In this document: positions 44,277 to 52,597 of the stretch, in pieces
Layout: the number at the start of each line of letters is the position of its first letter
How positions within the stretch are numbered: the first letter of the stretch is position 1
Source: Acidobacteria bacterium Ga0074141
GTDB taxonomy: Bacteria > Acidobacteriota > Blastocatellia > Pyrinomonadales > Pyrinomonadaceae
Reading direction: 5' to 3'
DNA: 64,000 nucleotides
Assembly: GCA_001464665.1 (NCBI GenBank)
Contig: LNDP01000024.1
Location: forward strand, 434,001 to 498,000
Translations under genes and position numbers: made by a program
The notes under the pieces: generated by a model
Seen by the model: only the letters and a program-made list of their open reading frames with translations
What the model was told of the DNA's origin: nothing
Database searches by the model: none

Positions 44277-46088
44277 ATGTTGGATGTTCTGGGAAGTTTA
44301 GAAAGGACTCATACCTGCGGGGAACTCCGCGAGGCAAATGTTGGCGACCGCGTCGTGCTAATGGGCTGGGTTGCCAAGAAGCGCGACTTCGGCGTCTTTA
44401 CCTTCATCGACCTTCGTGACCGCGATGGCGTGACGCAGGTTGTCCTAAGTTCGGAAAAAGCAACAGAAGCGCACGGGAAAGCCAAAACCATTCGCGGCGA
44501 GTTCGTACTCGCGGTCAAAGGCGAAGTCGTCAAGCGTGATGAGGGCGCAAAGAATGCCAAGCTTTCGACCGGTGCCATCGAGGTAAAGGTCGAAGAATTG
44601 TTGGTCCTTAATGACGCCGCCGTCCCGCCCTTTCAGCTCGAAGTTGCCGGCAGCGAGAATCTTGCCGCCGAAGAAACGCGGCTAAAGTATCGTTACCTTG
44701 ATCTCCGCCGGCCGCAACTCCAGCGAAACATCCGGATGCGTGCTAAAGCCGTGAAGGCGATCCGCGAGTATTTTGACGACCGCGGATTCATCGAAATTGA
44801 AACGCCGATCCTCCTGAAGTCCACTCCGGAAGGGGCTCGTGATTTCGTTGTTCCCTCGCGAATACACACGGGTAAATTCTTCGCGCTCCCGCAGTCGCCG
44901 CAGATACTGAAACAGATCACGATGATCGCGGGCTTTGACCGGTATTACCAGATCGCCCGTTGTTTTCGTGATGAGGATCTTCGTGCGGACCGGCAGCCGG
45001 AGTTCACGCAACTTGATATGGAAATGTCCTTTGCCAATCGCGAGCAGGTTTACCGCGAAATGGAAGGGATGTTCAATCATGTTCTAAAACTGATCGACAT
45101 CACGCTTCCAGCCGAGTGGCCGCGAATGACCTACGCCGAAGCAATGCGCCGCTACGGCAGCGACAAACCTGATCTGCGTTTCGGGATGGAGTTGCAGGAC
45201 CTCAGCGAAGTCCTGAAAGGCACAGATTTCGCTCCGTTCGCCGATACGCTCGCCAAGGGCGGCGAGATCAAGTGCGTTGTAGCGAAGGGTAAAGGGGATT
45301 ATTCGCGCAAACATCTCGACGAACTTCAGGAATTTGTAAAACGCTACGGAGCGGGTGCGATGGCCTGGATAAAGATCGGCGATGAGATCACTTCCTCACT
45401 CCTTAAAGTTCTCGGCGAAGGAAAGATAACCGAACTCGCCGCGGCCGCAGGTGCCGAAAAAGGTGACGCAGTTTTGATTGTTGCCGGCAAAAAAAGCGTG
45501 GTCGCCGCTTCGCTCGGCGCACTTCGCAATGAGATCGCTCGTCGCGAAGGATTGATCGACCGGAGCAAATACGAGTGTCTTATCGTGACCGAGTTTCCGA
45601 TGTTCGAGCATGATGACGAGACCGATACTTACGTCGCCGCTCACCATCCTTTTACCTCACCGATGGACGAGGATCTGGAGATGTTCAAGACGGCTGTTGA
45701 TGATCAGTCGCAACATCACCTTCTCGGGCAAGTGCGGGCGAAGGCCTATGACGCCGTGATCAATGGTTACGAGTGTGCCGGTGGATCGATCCGCATTCAC
45801 CAAAAGGATGTTCAGGCATTGAACTTTAAGGCACTCGGAATGTCACCTGAATCTGCCAGTACTCAGTTCGGGTTCTTTCTTAATGCTCTTGAATACGGCA
45901 CGCCGCCGCATGGAGGGTTTGCCGCGGGCATCGAACGCACCTGTATGATCTTATGCGGAACCGAGAATATTCGCGACGTGATGGCCTTTCCGAAGACCGC
46001 TTCGGCGCAGGATCTCATGATGGATTCGCCCGGTGTCGTCGACCCGCTTCAGTTGGATGAACTTGGGATAAACGTCGTGGAAGGCTAA
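44277..46088 (+). CDS. aspS: Aspartyl-tRNA synthetase
   Basis: 603 residues, bacterial type with a GAD insertion. The N-terminal anticodon-binding OB fold begins LERTHTCGELREANVGD (residues 7-23). Catalytic motif 2 is CFRDEDLRADRQPEFTQLD, and motif 3 is GGFAAGIERTCMILCG, where the usual GLDR is GIER. It charges tRNA-Asp, and in bacteria lacking AsnRS possibly also tRNA-Asn; this cannot be decided here. ATG 44277 is the only suitable start and has no ribosome site because an intrinsic terminator occupies the leader. A TTG at 44244 would put the start in the hairpin. Confidence 0.95.
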   Translation: MLDVLGSLERTHTCGELREANVGDRVVLMGWVAKKRDFGVFTFIDLRDRDGVTQVVLSSEKATEAHGKAKTIRGEFVLAVKGEVVKRDEGAKNAKLSTGAIEVKVEELLVLNDAAVPPFQLEVAGSENLAAEETRLKYRYLDLRRPQLQRNIRMRAKAVKAIREYFDDRGFIEIETPILLKSTPEGARDFVVPSRIHTGKFFALPQSPQILKQITMIAGFDRYYQIARCFRDEDLRADRQPEFTQLDMEMSFANREQVYREMEGMFNHVLKLIDITLPAEWPRMTYAEAMRRYGSDKPDLRFGMELQDLSEVLKGTDFAPFADTLAKGGEIKCVVAKGKGDYSRKHLDELQEFVKRYGAGAMAWIKIGDEITSSLLKVLGEGKITELAAAAGAEKGDAVLIVAGKKSVVAASLGALRNEIARREGLIDRSKYECLIVTEFPMFEHDDETDTYVAAHHPFTSPMDEDLEMFKTAVDDQSQHHLLGQVRAKAYDAVINGYECAGGSIRIHQKDVQALNFKALGMSPESASTQFGFFLNALEYGTPPHGGFAAGIERTCMILCGTENIRDVMAFPKTASAQDLMMDSPGVVDPLQLDELGINVVEG

Positions 46089-46091
46089 CGG

Positions 46092-46919
46092 CTATTTCGC
46101 GGATTTCTTTATCTGGCCGATCAGACGAAGCGTGTGATTGCGTGCGATCAGCGGCAGACGCTCATCGTTAGCGAGAGCCGTCAGTAATGGCAGCAGCTGG
46201 ACCGGATCTGAGATCTCGTTTCGTCTCAAGAAAGACTCAAGACGGCTGATGAGTTTCGGCGACTCAAGTGGTTGATTCTGGCGGGCCAGGTCAATATCAA
46301 AGGTCCAAACGAACTGGTTCGCGATCTTTCTATACTCGTCCGCGAGCGACTTTGCGAGACGGTTATCTGTCCAATTGAACTCGGCCGTCCGCTTTTTGTC
46401 TTCACGCACTAAGGTCAGACGAATTGTTCCAAGATGCGAGAAATCCTTTTCGTGTTGATACGACTCATTAGACTCAAGAAACTTCAGATCTGCGTACGCC
46501 GAATTTAATCGAGCAAGCGTGGCACCCGAGATCTCTATTGCCTCGGTCATCGGCTCCTCGAAATCCGCGCGCATGAATTCAATGGTCCCCTTTCCGAGGT
46601 CATTGTGCCGAATCAGAACACGGCTCAAAGTGAAATTCGGCTGGAAGAAAAGATACTCATACTCAGATCCCGATCGCCGTTCCGTGCTTGCGGCGGCAAC
46701 GACGGTTTCCCCTTTCGGGCGATCATTTCTCTTGGTTGGGATCGGTTCGCTTGCTTCTGAAGAGTTCGTGTTTGACTGGGTTTCACCGGCAGCGGTCTTT
46801 TGAGCCTTAGTTGCTGACGTGCTACCTCTGGCAACACTCCTCTTCTGGCCCGCCGCAAGAAGAGCGGCAGATCCAATGAAGATAAACAACAAGGCAATGG
46901 TCGCGATTCTACTAAACAT
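46092..46919 (-). CDS. Exported hypothetical protein
   Basis: 275 residues, not recognised. A signal peptide is clear (FSRIATIALLFIFIGSAALLAAGQ, residues 2-25). Residues 26-75 are a low-complexity Ser/Thr/Ala/Lys linker. The rest has a beta-rich middle (YEYLFFQPNFTLSRVLI, then LGTIRLTLVREDKKRTAEF) and a helical C-terminus (DPVQLLPLLTALANDERLPLIARNHTLRLIGQI). The layout suggests a periplasmic protein. It is convergent with aspS with a three-base gap. It is probably co-oriented with smc, which lies upstream. Confidence 0.8.
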   Translation of the reverse strand: MFSRIATIALLFIFIGSAALLAAGQKRSVARGSTSATKAQKTAAGETQSNTNSSEASEPIPTKRNDRPKGETVVAAASTERRSGSEYEYLFFQPNFTLSRVLIRHNDLGKGTIEFMRADFEEPMTEAIEISGATLARLNSAYADLKFLESNESYQHEKDFSHLGTIRLTLVREDKKRTAEFNWTDNRLAKSLADEYRKIANQFVWTFDIDLARQNQPLESPKLISRLESFLRRNEISDPVQLLPLLTALANDERLPLIARNHTLRLIGQIKKSAK

Positions 46920-47015
46920 TACTATCGGGGAGACCGCCCGTTCGGCCGGCGAAGGTGAGATTATATACCACCTAAACGAGTTTTCGATGCCGCAAAACGC
47001 GATTAGGTTCGACCG

Positions 47016-50000
47016 TTATTCGAATCTGACGGATACGACCTTAGATACACCCGCCTCTTGCATCGTAACGCCATAGAGAGCACGAGCCGCTTCCATTGTC
47101 CGCTTGTTGTGGGTAATGATGATGAACTGCGTCTTTTCGGCCATTTCGGCGATCTTGTTTACAAAACGACCGACATTGGCCTCGTCAAGCGGAGCATCGA
47201 CCTCATCAAGAAGACAGAACGGCGAAGGTCGGTATTTGAATATCGCCATCACCAAGGCAATTGCGGTCATCGCCTTTTCGCCGCCCGAGAGCAAGAGAAT
47301 GTTTTGAAGCCGCTTGCCCGGAGGTTGGGCCGCGACCTCAATACCGGCCTCGAGCACATCGTCTGATTCGAGAAGCGTCATCTCGCCGCTCCCGCCGCCA
47401 AATAGCTCCGAAAAGAATTCCTTGAAGTTAGCGTTGATCGCCTCAAACGCCCTAACAAAACGCTCCCGCGACCTGGTTTTTATCTCACGCAAAGCTTCTT
47501 CCGCTGAGGCAATGCTCTCGATTATGTCTTGCCTCTGAGATGAAAGGAAAAGCAGTCGTTCTTCAGCCGCGGCAAGTTCCTCGACCGCCAGCATATTGAT
47601 CGCTCCAAATCCATCGAGCCGCTCGCGAAGTTCTTCTGAGCGTCCGCGAGCTGCTTCGAGTTCAAAATCCTCTGAGATGGCCTCGCTTGCAATAAGCTCA
47701 TCAAGCGAGCAATGAAGGTCTTGCGTACAATTTTCGCGGATGTTCTCAAGTCGGGTCGAGGCTTCTGCCTGCCGGACCTCGATCGCGGCACGTTCATTCA
47801 TCGCTTCACCGGCCGCACGATTTCTTTCGGCAAGAAGGCTCGAAGCCAGATCAGCATTTCCACGGGCCGCGGCAACTGCGGCGATCGCCACCTCGAGCTC
47901 GGTGCCTTCAGCTTCGATCTCAGTCGCCATTCCGGCGATCCGTTGCTCCGTGATTTCAAGAGCGGCGGCTACCTCGACCAGGCGCTTCTCAGCCTCTTCA
48001 AGCTCGCGAGCGATATTGCTTGACCGCAGCTCAAGCTCCCTCTGCTCATTCTCGATCCGTTTCAGTGCAGATTGCACGGCACGTCGCCGTTCGCTTGACG
48101 TAGCGGCAAGTGTCCGCCGGTCGTTGAGCGTCCCATTTTCTATCTCGGCGTTCTGACGGGCAGTTGTAAGCCGAAGGTTGACGCCCTCGATCTTGGATCT
48201 GACCTCGCCGAGCATGGTTTCAGCAGTCCGCCGGCTCTCGAGAGCCTCATCGATCCGCTTTCTTATTTCTGCAGATTCGTTCGATGATTGTTCCCGTTCG
48301 GCGGCGACGACCTTTTGATGCCGCTCGGCCCGCTCGATCTCATGACGGGCGGTCTTTTCCTCAAGCTCAAGGGCGATCAAATGACGCTCGACCTTTATCA
48401 CGAGCGACTGCAGGTCAACGGTCTTTTCCTCGACCTCCGCAAGCACTTGCCGATCGCTCTGAGCCTTCTTTCTTGCCAATTCGGCGTTTGCTGAGAGCTC
48501 CTTCACTCGCTCGGCAAGAGTGACAAGCTCGCGTTTGAAGGCAAGCAGCGAATCGCCCTCAGAGCCTTCCGCCCGCACGCCGCTTATATAAAGAGCACCG
48601 CCGAAAAGAATGTCGCCATTTCGCGCAACGTGAACACCTTCACGCCCACCAATTGAAGAGAGATCGTCGACGATATGTGCAGAAGCTTCCCGCGGGAAAG
48701 CACTCTTGAGCAAGTCTGCAAAACTTCCCTCGACTCCCATTGCCGCGAGTACATCAGAAGAATTTTCAGTCGCCCGCTTTGCATTCGATTTCTCGAGTCC
48801 AGGAGCGATAAGGATCGCCACTCGCCCGGCACCGCTCCGCCGCGACCAATCAGCGATCTTCGCAGCTTCGTCCGCAGAGTTGACGATCACGCTTTGCAGA
48901 TAAGGTCCAAAAAGACTCTCTACCGCAGTCTCCGCGCTTTCCGCGACATTCAGGAAATCGGCTAAAACGCCGAGCGGTTCAACTCCAATATCATCCCGCT
49001 CGGAGAAGAGCTTCTGGATCTCCGGCGAATAAACGGCTCGGCGATCTTCAAGCTCCTCAAGCGTCTCGAGCCTGTTCTGTACACGTTGGAGTTCGCCTTC
49101 TGCGGTTGCAAATTGTTGCTCGGAACCTGAAAGAGCTTCCCGTGCCGCCACAATAGCTGCGGTCAAAACTTCTTTTTCCTTTTCGAATTGCCCAAGTTTT
49201 TCGCGTTCTCCGCCGATCTCCGAAACAAGTCGCTCAACCTCGGCAACGTGTTCTTCATGGGCCTTTTTCGCACGGCCTTCTTCTAATTCCAAACCGCGGG
49301 CACGTTCCTCAAGCCGTTCGAGGTTTTGGTTGAGCTGTCGTTCAACCTCACCGAGCCTTTCGATCGCGGAGGTATGCCGCATAAGCTCGGAACGCTCAAT
49401 TTCCAGCTCGCTCTCGATGCCGCGAACTTCTTCAACGAGATCGGAATAGCTCTTTTCAGCCTCGGCCAGAAGCATTCGCGACGCATCGGCCTGTTCGCCT
49501 TCGGCAGCCTCTTCTTTTTCGAGTCTTTCCTTTTCGGATGCCGCAAGCTGCATGCGTTCCGCAGCCGCATCCATTTCTCGCTTATGGTTACTTATGCGAT
49601 TTCGGAGATCCTCGATCTGTTCGGTCTGGTAGCGACGCTCCCGTTCGACCCGATCCCGCTCAAGAGCCGCCTCGGCCTGCCCGCGCCTGACTTCCGCAAG
49701 AGCTTCCTCCGTATCCCGGGCAAGCTGAGTAGATTGCTTCACCGCGTCTTCCTGAGACGTCACTGCCAGCGAGCACTCCGCAACATGATCGACCGCTCCC
49801 TTAAGCTGAACCGTTAGATCCTCTATCGCGGCCGCCAAATGCTTGCCCTCGGCGGCAAAAAGTTGCCTGAGCAGCACTCTAAACTCGTCCTGGAGAGCCA
49901 CAAAACGCCGGGTCTTTGCCGCCTGTCTGCGCAGCGAATTGGCCTGCTTTTCTATCTCGGAAACTATGTCGGATATGCGTCCAAGATTGGTCTTAGCGCT

Positions 50001-50846
50001 GTCGAGCCTGGACTCGGCAGCCCTCTGGCGGGTCCGGAACTTCGAAATTCCCGCCGCCTCTTCGATCAGGCTCCGACGATCGGCCGGTTTTGCTGAGAGA
50101 ATCTGACCGATTCGGCCTTGTTCGATTATCGCGTAGTGTGCACCCGAAAGGCCGGTGCCGGCAAAGAGGTCCTGAATATCGCGAAGCCGGCAGCTTTTTC
50201 CGTTGAGCAGATATTCGCTTTCACCCGAGAGATAAAGTCTCCGGGATACGGAAACAGCCTCGCCGGGAGCAAAGTCGAGGGCAAAAGACCTCGGACGCCA
50301 ATGGCGCTTTGTCTTTATCGTTCGTGCAGCTCCGACGCCGGCCGTCGCGACTGCGGCCGCTACCTGAACCTCTTCAATTTCGACTTCGCCAACATGAAAT
50401 CCGTTTTCCGCACCGTTTTCGCTGACGGACTCGACCGCTTCGACCGCAACTATCTCGGGAAAGTCGCTTTCGTTTGTAAAACCTTCCAGAGCATCTACAT
50501 CTACGGCAAGTTCGTCGATATTGCTGAGTGCCTCGTCGATTTCTTCCAGCTCACCGTCCTCGGCGTCAAAGGTCATCTCATCACGGACAAGATGGAGAAC
50601 GACCTCGGCCATTCCGGAAGGTTTTCGGGTCTTTGTCCCCTGAAAAACAACGTCTTTCATCTCCGCACCGCGGAGCGATTTCGCGCGCTGTTCTCCGAGC
50701 ACCCAAGCCATCGCATCGGACACGTTGGACTTGCCGCAACCGTTCGGCCCGACCACTGCGGTTATGCCATTTCCGGTGAAAACGACCTCAGTGTGATCTG
50801 CAAATGATTTAAAACCTGTTATCTCGAGGCGTTGAAGCTTAAACAT
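47016..50846 (-). CDS. smc: Chromosome segregation ATPase SMC with acidic head insertion
   Basis: 1276 residues. The N-terminal head has Walker A GPNGCGKSN at 33-41. Long coiled coils flank a hinge near residue 560-680. The C-terminal head has the ABC signature LLSGGEKAMTAIAL and Walker B FCLLDEVDAPLDEAN. It forms the condensin ring with ScpA/ScpB that organises chromosomes. Between residues about 90 and 195 there is an unusual acidic region (rich in E, D, V, A) before VSRRLYLSGESEYLLNG. In most SMCs this link is about 20 residues. ATG 50846 (MFKLQRLEITGFKSF) is the canonical N-terminus; an upstream in-frame start adds ten residues without support. Confidence 0.95.
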   Translation of the reverse strand: MFKLQRLEITGFKSFADHTEVVFTGNGITAVVGPNGCGKSNVSDAMAWVLGEQRAKSLRGAEMKDVVFQGTKTRKPSGMAEVVLHLVRDEMTFDAEDGELEEIDEALSNIDELAVDVDALEGFTNESDFPEIVAVEAVESVSENGAENGFHVGEVEIEEVQVAAAVATAGVGAARTIKTKRHWRPRSFALDFAPGEAVSVSRRLYLSGESEYLLNGKSCRLRDIQDLFAGTGLSGAHYAIIEQGRIGQILSAKPADRRSLIEEAAGISKFRTRQRAAESRLDSAKTNLGRISDIVSEIEKQANSLRRQAAKTRRFVALQDEFRVLLRQLFAAEGKHLAAAIEDLTVQLKGAVDHVAECSLAVTSQEDAVKQSTQLARDTEEALAEVRRGQAEAALERDRVERERRYQTEQIEDLRNRISNHKREMDAAAERMQLAASEKERLEKEEAAEGEQADASRMLLAEAEKSYSDLVEEVRGIESELEIERSELMRHTSAIERLGEVERQLNQNLERLEERARGLELEEGRAKKAHEEHVAEVERLVSEIGGEREKLGQFEKEKEVLTAAIVAAREALSGSEQQFATAEGELQRVQNRLETLEELEDRRAVYSPEIQKLFSERDDIGVEPLGVLADFLNVAESAETAVESLFGPYLQSVIVNSADEAAKIADWSRRSGAGRVAILIAPGLEKSNAKRATENSSDVLAAMGVEGSFADLLKSAFPREASAHIVDDLSSIGGREGVHVARNGDILFGGALYISGVRAEGSEGDSLLAFKRELVTLAERVKELSANAELARKKAQSDRQVLAEVEEKTVDLQSLVIKVERHLIALELEEKTARHEIERAERHQKVVAAEREQSSNESAEIRKRIDEALESRRTAETMLGEVRSKIEGVNLRLTTARQNAEIENGTLNDRRTLAATSSERRRAVQSALKRIENEQRELELRSSNIARELEEAEKRLVEVAAALEITEQRIAGMATEIEAEGTELEVAIAAVAAARGNADLASSLLAERNRAAGEAMNERAAIEVRQAEASTRLENIRENCTQDLHCSLDELIASEAISEDFELEAARGRSEELRERLDGFGAINMLAVEELAAAEERLLFLSSQRQDIIESIASAEEALREIKTRSRERFVRAFEAINANFKEFFSELFGGGSGEMTLLESDDVLEAGIEVAAQPPGKRLQNILLLSGGEKAMTAIALVMAIFKYRPSPFCLLDEVDAPLDEANVGRFVNKIAEMAEKTQFIIITHNKRTMEAARALYGVTMQEAGVSKVVSVRFE

Positions 50847-50921
50847 CCTATAGTGCTTGCCTGTCTGGGGTAGCACTATATTTTGGGGTATGGCCGCTTT
50901 TTAGTCAACCTTTGATCGCGA

Positions 50922-51680
50922 TTACATTACCTCGGTGCTGACATCTCGGAGGCCTTGCTCCTCTGCCCGCTCCTGGTCAAGCTCGGTGAGTACATCAAGG
51001 AGGAAATTGGTGTTGCTCGAGACCTGAATAACGACCGGAAAGTCGCTTTCCGAGATCGAAAACTCAAATGTGCCGCTGTTTAATTCAACAAGTTCGCGGA
51101 ATGCCTTGACGCCATTCCTGCCGTTGCACTCCGAGTCGACTATCTGCCCGTCGTTGAAGGCAACGCTGCCTAAATGGAGGTCAGATTTCAGTATCAGCAG
51201 CCCGGTCATCTTCGCGTTTTCAATAACTTGGATCGCGTCAAATATTCCTACGTACCCTAGATTCCCGGCAAAAGTCGTATCGGTTCGGACCTTCTGCGGC
51301 GACCTGTCCCGCGTAGTTGCAAAGTCTGGCCGGCGTGCTTTGCGAATAGCATCAAGCCCGGGAGCCACAGAAACCCGCGGGTCAAGCAGCTTGGCTTCCT
51401 GCAGGCGGTCGTAGGCATGATCAAATTCTTCGCGGTTTATATATAAGGTAACGAGTGCGAGGCACTGCCTGGCGGCCTCATTGAGGTTCTTTTGCTGGAC
51501 GCATATATCGCGCATCTTTTCCCGGAGCGGAATGGAACGCGGGCTGCGGTCGATCGATTCCCTTAAAAGCTGAAAAGCCTTGTCCGGGGAGGCGTATTTC
51601 ACAAAGAGATCCGCATCGAGCAGAACGCTTTCGATCGAGACGTCGTTGAAGGGTGTCTTTGTTTCTAACATTTGGCTCAT
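50922..51680 (-). CDS. TPR-like plus DUF4388 (PATAN) protein
   Basis: 252 residues. Residues about 15-115 are helical repeats of the TPR type (ADLFVKYASPDKAFQLLRES, then AARQCLALVTLYINREEFDHAYDRLQEAKLL). Residues about 137-235 resemble DUF4388, the PATAN domain found in gliding, signalling and GTPase-linked proteins (FAGNLGYVGIFDAIQVIENAKMTGLL, then GSVAFNDGQIVDSE and GTFEFSI). This domain is thought to mediate protein interactions in two-component and Ras-like pathways. It lies upstream of smc on the same strand with a 75-base gap. The function here is unknown. Confidence 0.82.
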   Translation of the reverse strand: MSQMLETKTPFNDVSIESVLLDADLFVKYASPDKAFQLLRESIDRSPRSIPLREKMRDICVQQKNLNEAARQCLALVTLYINREEFDHAYDRLQEAKLLDPRVSVAPGLDAIRKARRPDFATTRDRSPQKVRTDTTFAGNLGYVGIFDAIQVIENAKMTGLLILKSDLHLGSVAFNDGQIVDSECNGRNGVKAFRELVELNSGTFEFSISESDFPVVIQVSSNTNFLLDVLTELDQERAEEQGLRDVSTEVM

Positions 51681-51854
51681 TGTTCAAGGGGGGAAACCGG
51701 CGGGTTCAACAATGTTTAGTTTACCATAGCAATTCCGGCTTGTCAGCAATTTTCTGAGCATCGCAAACGCTCCTCAAATGAATCCGAAGGACAATACTAG
51801 GCGAAAACATTTACGATTGGAAAAAGCAACTGAGATCGACAGTTTCACACTTTT

Positions 51855-52514
51855 ATGATCACGCAAACTTGCCATTCTTCAACAACTTACGTTAATTTCC
51901 CGGGCGTCCCAACCGTTCGGAAAGAGGCCGAGGCCTTTCTTCCAACCGAGTTTGGCAATTTCAGCATTGCGGGCTACCGTTCGATCGAGTCGGACGAGGA
52001 ATTCGTCGTCGTATATAAAGGAAACGAGAATTGCGAAAAACCCGCACCGGTCCGGATTCATTCCCAGTGCCTTACGGGCGATGTATTTCACTCAGTAAAG
52101 TGCGATTGCGGCCCGCAGCTCGAACATGCATTGAAAACTATCGCCGCCGAAGGTCGCGGAGCGGTCGTGTATCAGCATCAGGAAGGCCGGGGAATTGGGA
52201 TCATCAATAAGATCAAGGCATACGCGCTTCAGGACGAGGGAGCCGATACCATCGAGGCGAATCTAATGCTCGGGCTTGATGTTGACCTTCGCCAGTACGG
52301 GCAATGTGTTGAGATCCTTCGTGATCTTGGATTTACAAAGGTAAAAGCCCTGACGAACAATCCGGAAAAGATCCAGGCGATGCGCGACGGCGGCCTTGAG
52401 ATCATCGAACGTGTCCCGATCGAATTCGAACCCTCGGAGCACACCGAAAAGTATCTTAGCGTCAAAAAGTTTCAGATGGGACACTTCCTGAACCTTGTAA
52501 CCCAAAACATATAG
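51855..52514 (+). CDS. ribA: GTP cyclohydrolase II (stand-alone)
   Basis: 219 residues. First step of the purine branch of riboflavin synthesis, opening GTP to the pyrimidine precursor. The zinc cysteines are intact: C72 in [10 protein letters not shown]83 and C85 in VKCDCGPQL. The substrate segment [22 protein letters not shown] and LTNNPEKI are present, so this copy can supply the activity missing in the RibBA-type protein at 13530. It stands alone, with a strong terminator 36 bases beyond the stop. No FMN riboswitch is recognisable in the 175 bases upstream. Confidence 0.93.
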   Translation: MITQTCHSSTTYVNFPGVPTVRKEAEAFLPTEFGNFSIAGYRSIESDEEFVVVYKGNENCEKPAPVRIHSQCLTGDVFHSVKCDCGPQLEHALKTIAAEGRGAVVYQHQEGRGIGIINKIKAYALQDEGADTIEANLMLGLDVDLRQYGQCVEILRDLGFTKVKALTNNPEKIQAMRDGGLEIIERVPIEFEPSEHTEKYLSVKKFQMGHFLNLVTQNI

Positions 52515-52549
52515 AACCTCCTGGTGCACAGATCGCACTTGCCAAAACC

Positions 52550-52580
52550 AGAGGCGGCCCGAAAGCCGCCTCTTTTTTAT
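52550..52580 (+). terminator. Intrinsic terminator after ribA
   Basis: A 9-bp stem (AGAGGCGGC at 52550-52558, GCCGCCTCT at 52565-52573) with a 6-base loop is followed by TTTTTAT. The hairpin is strong and also lies just past the end of the convergent Oar-like gene. Confidence 0.88.
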
Positions 52581-52597
52581 ATTCGCCTGTCCGATCC

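Noticed and set aside
51681-51854. FMN riboswitch before ribA
   Set aside because: No conserved RFN-element segments could be recognised in this stretch or before the RibBA-type gene at 13530.
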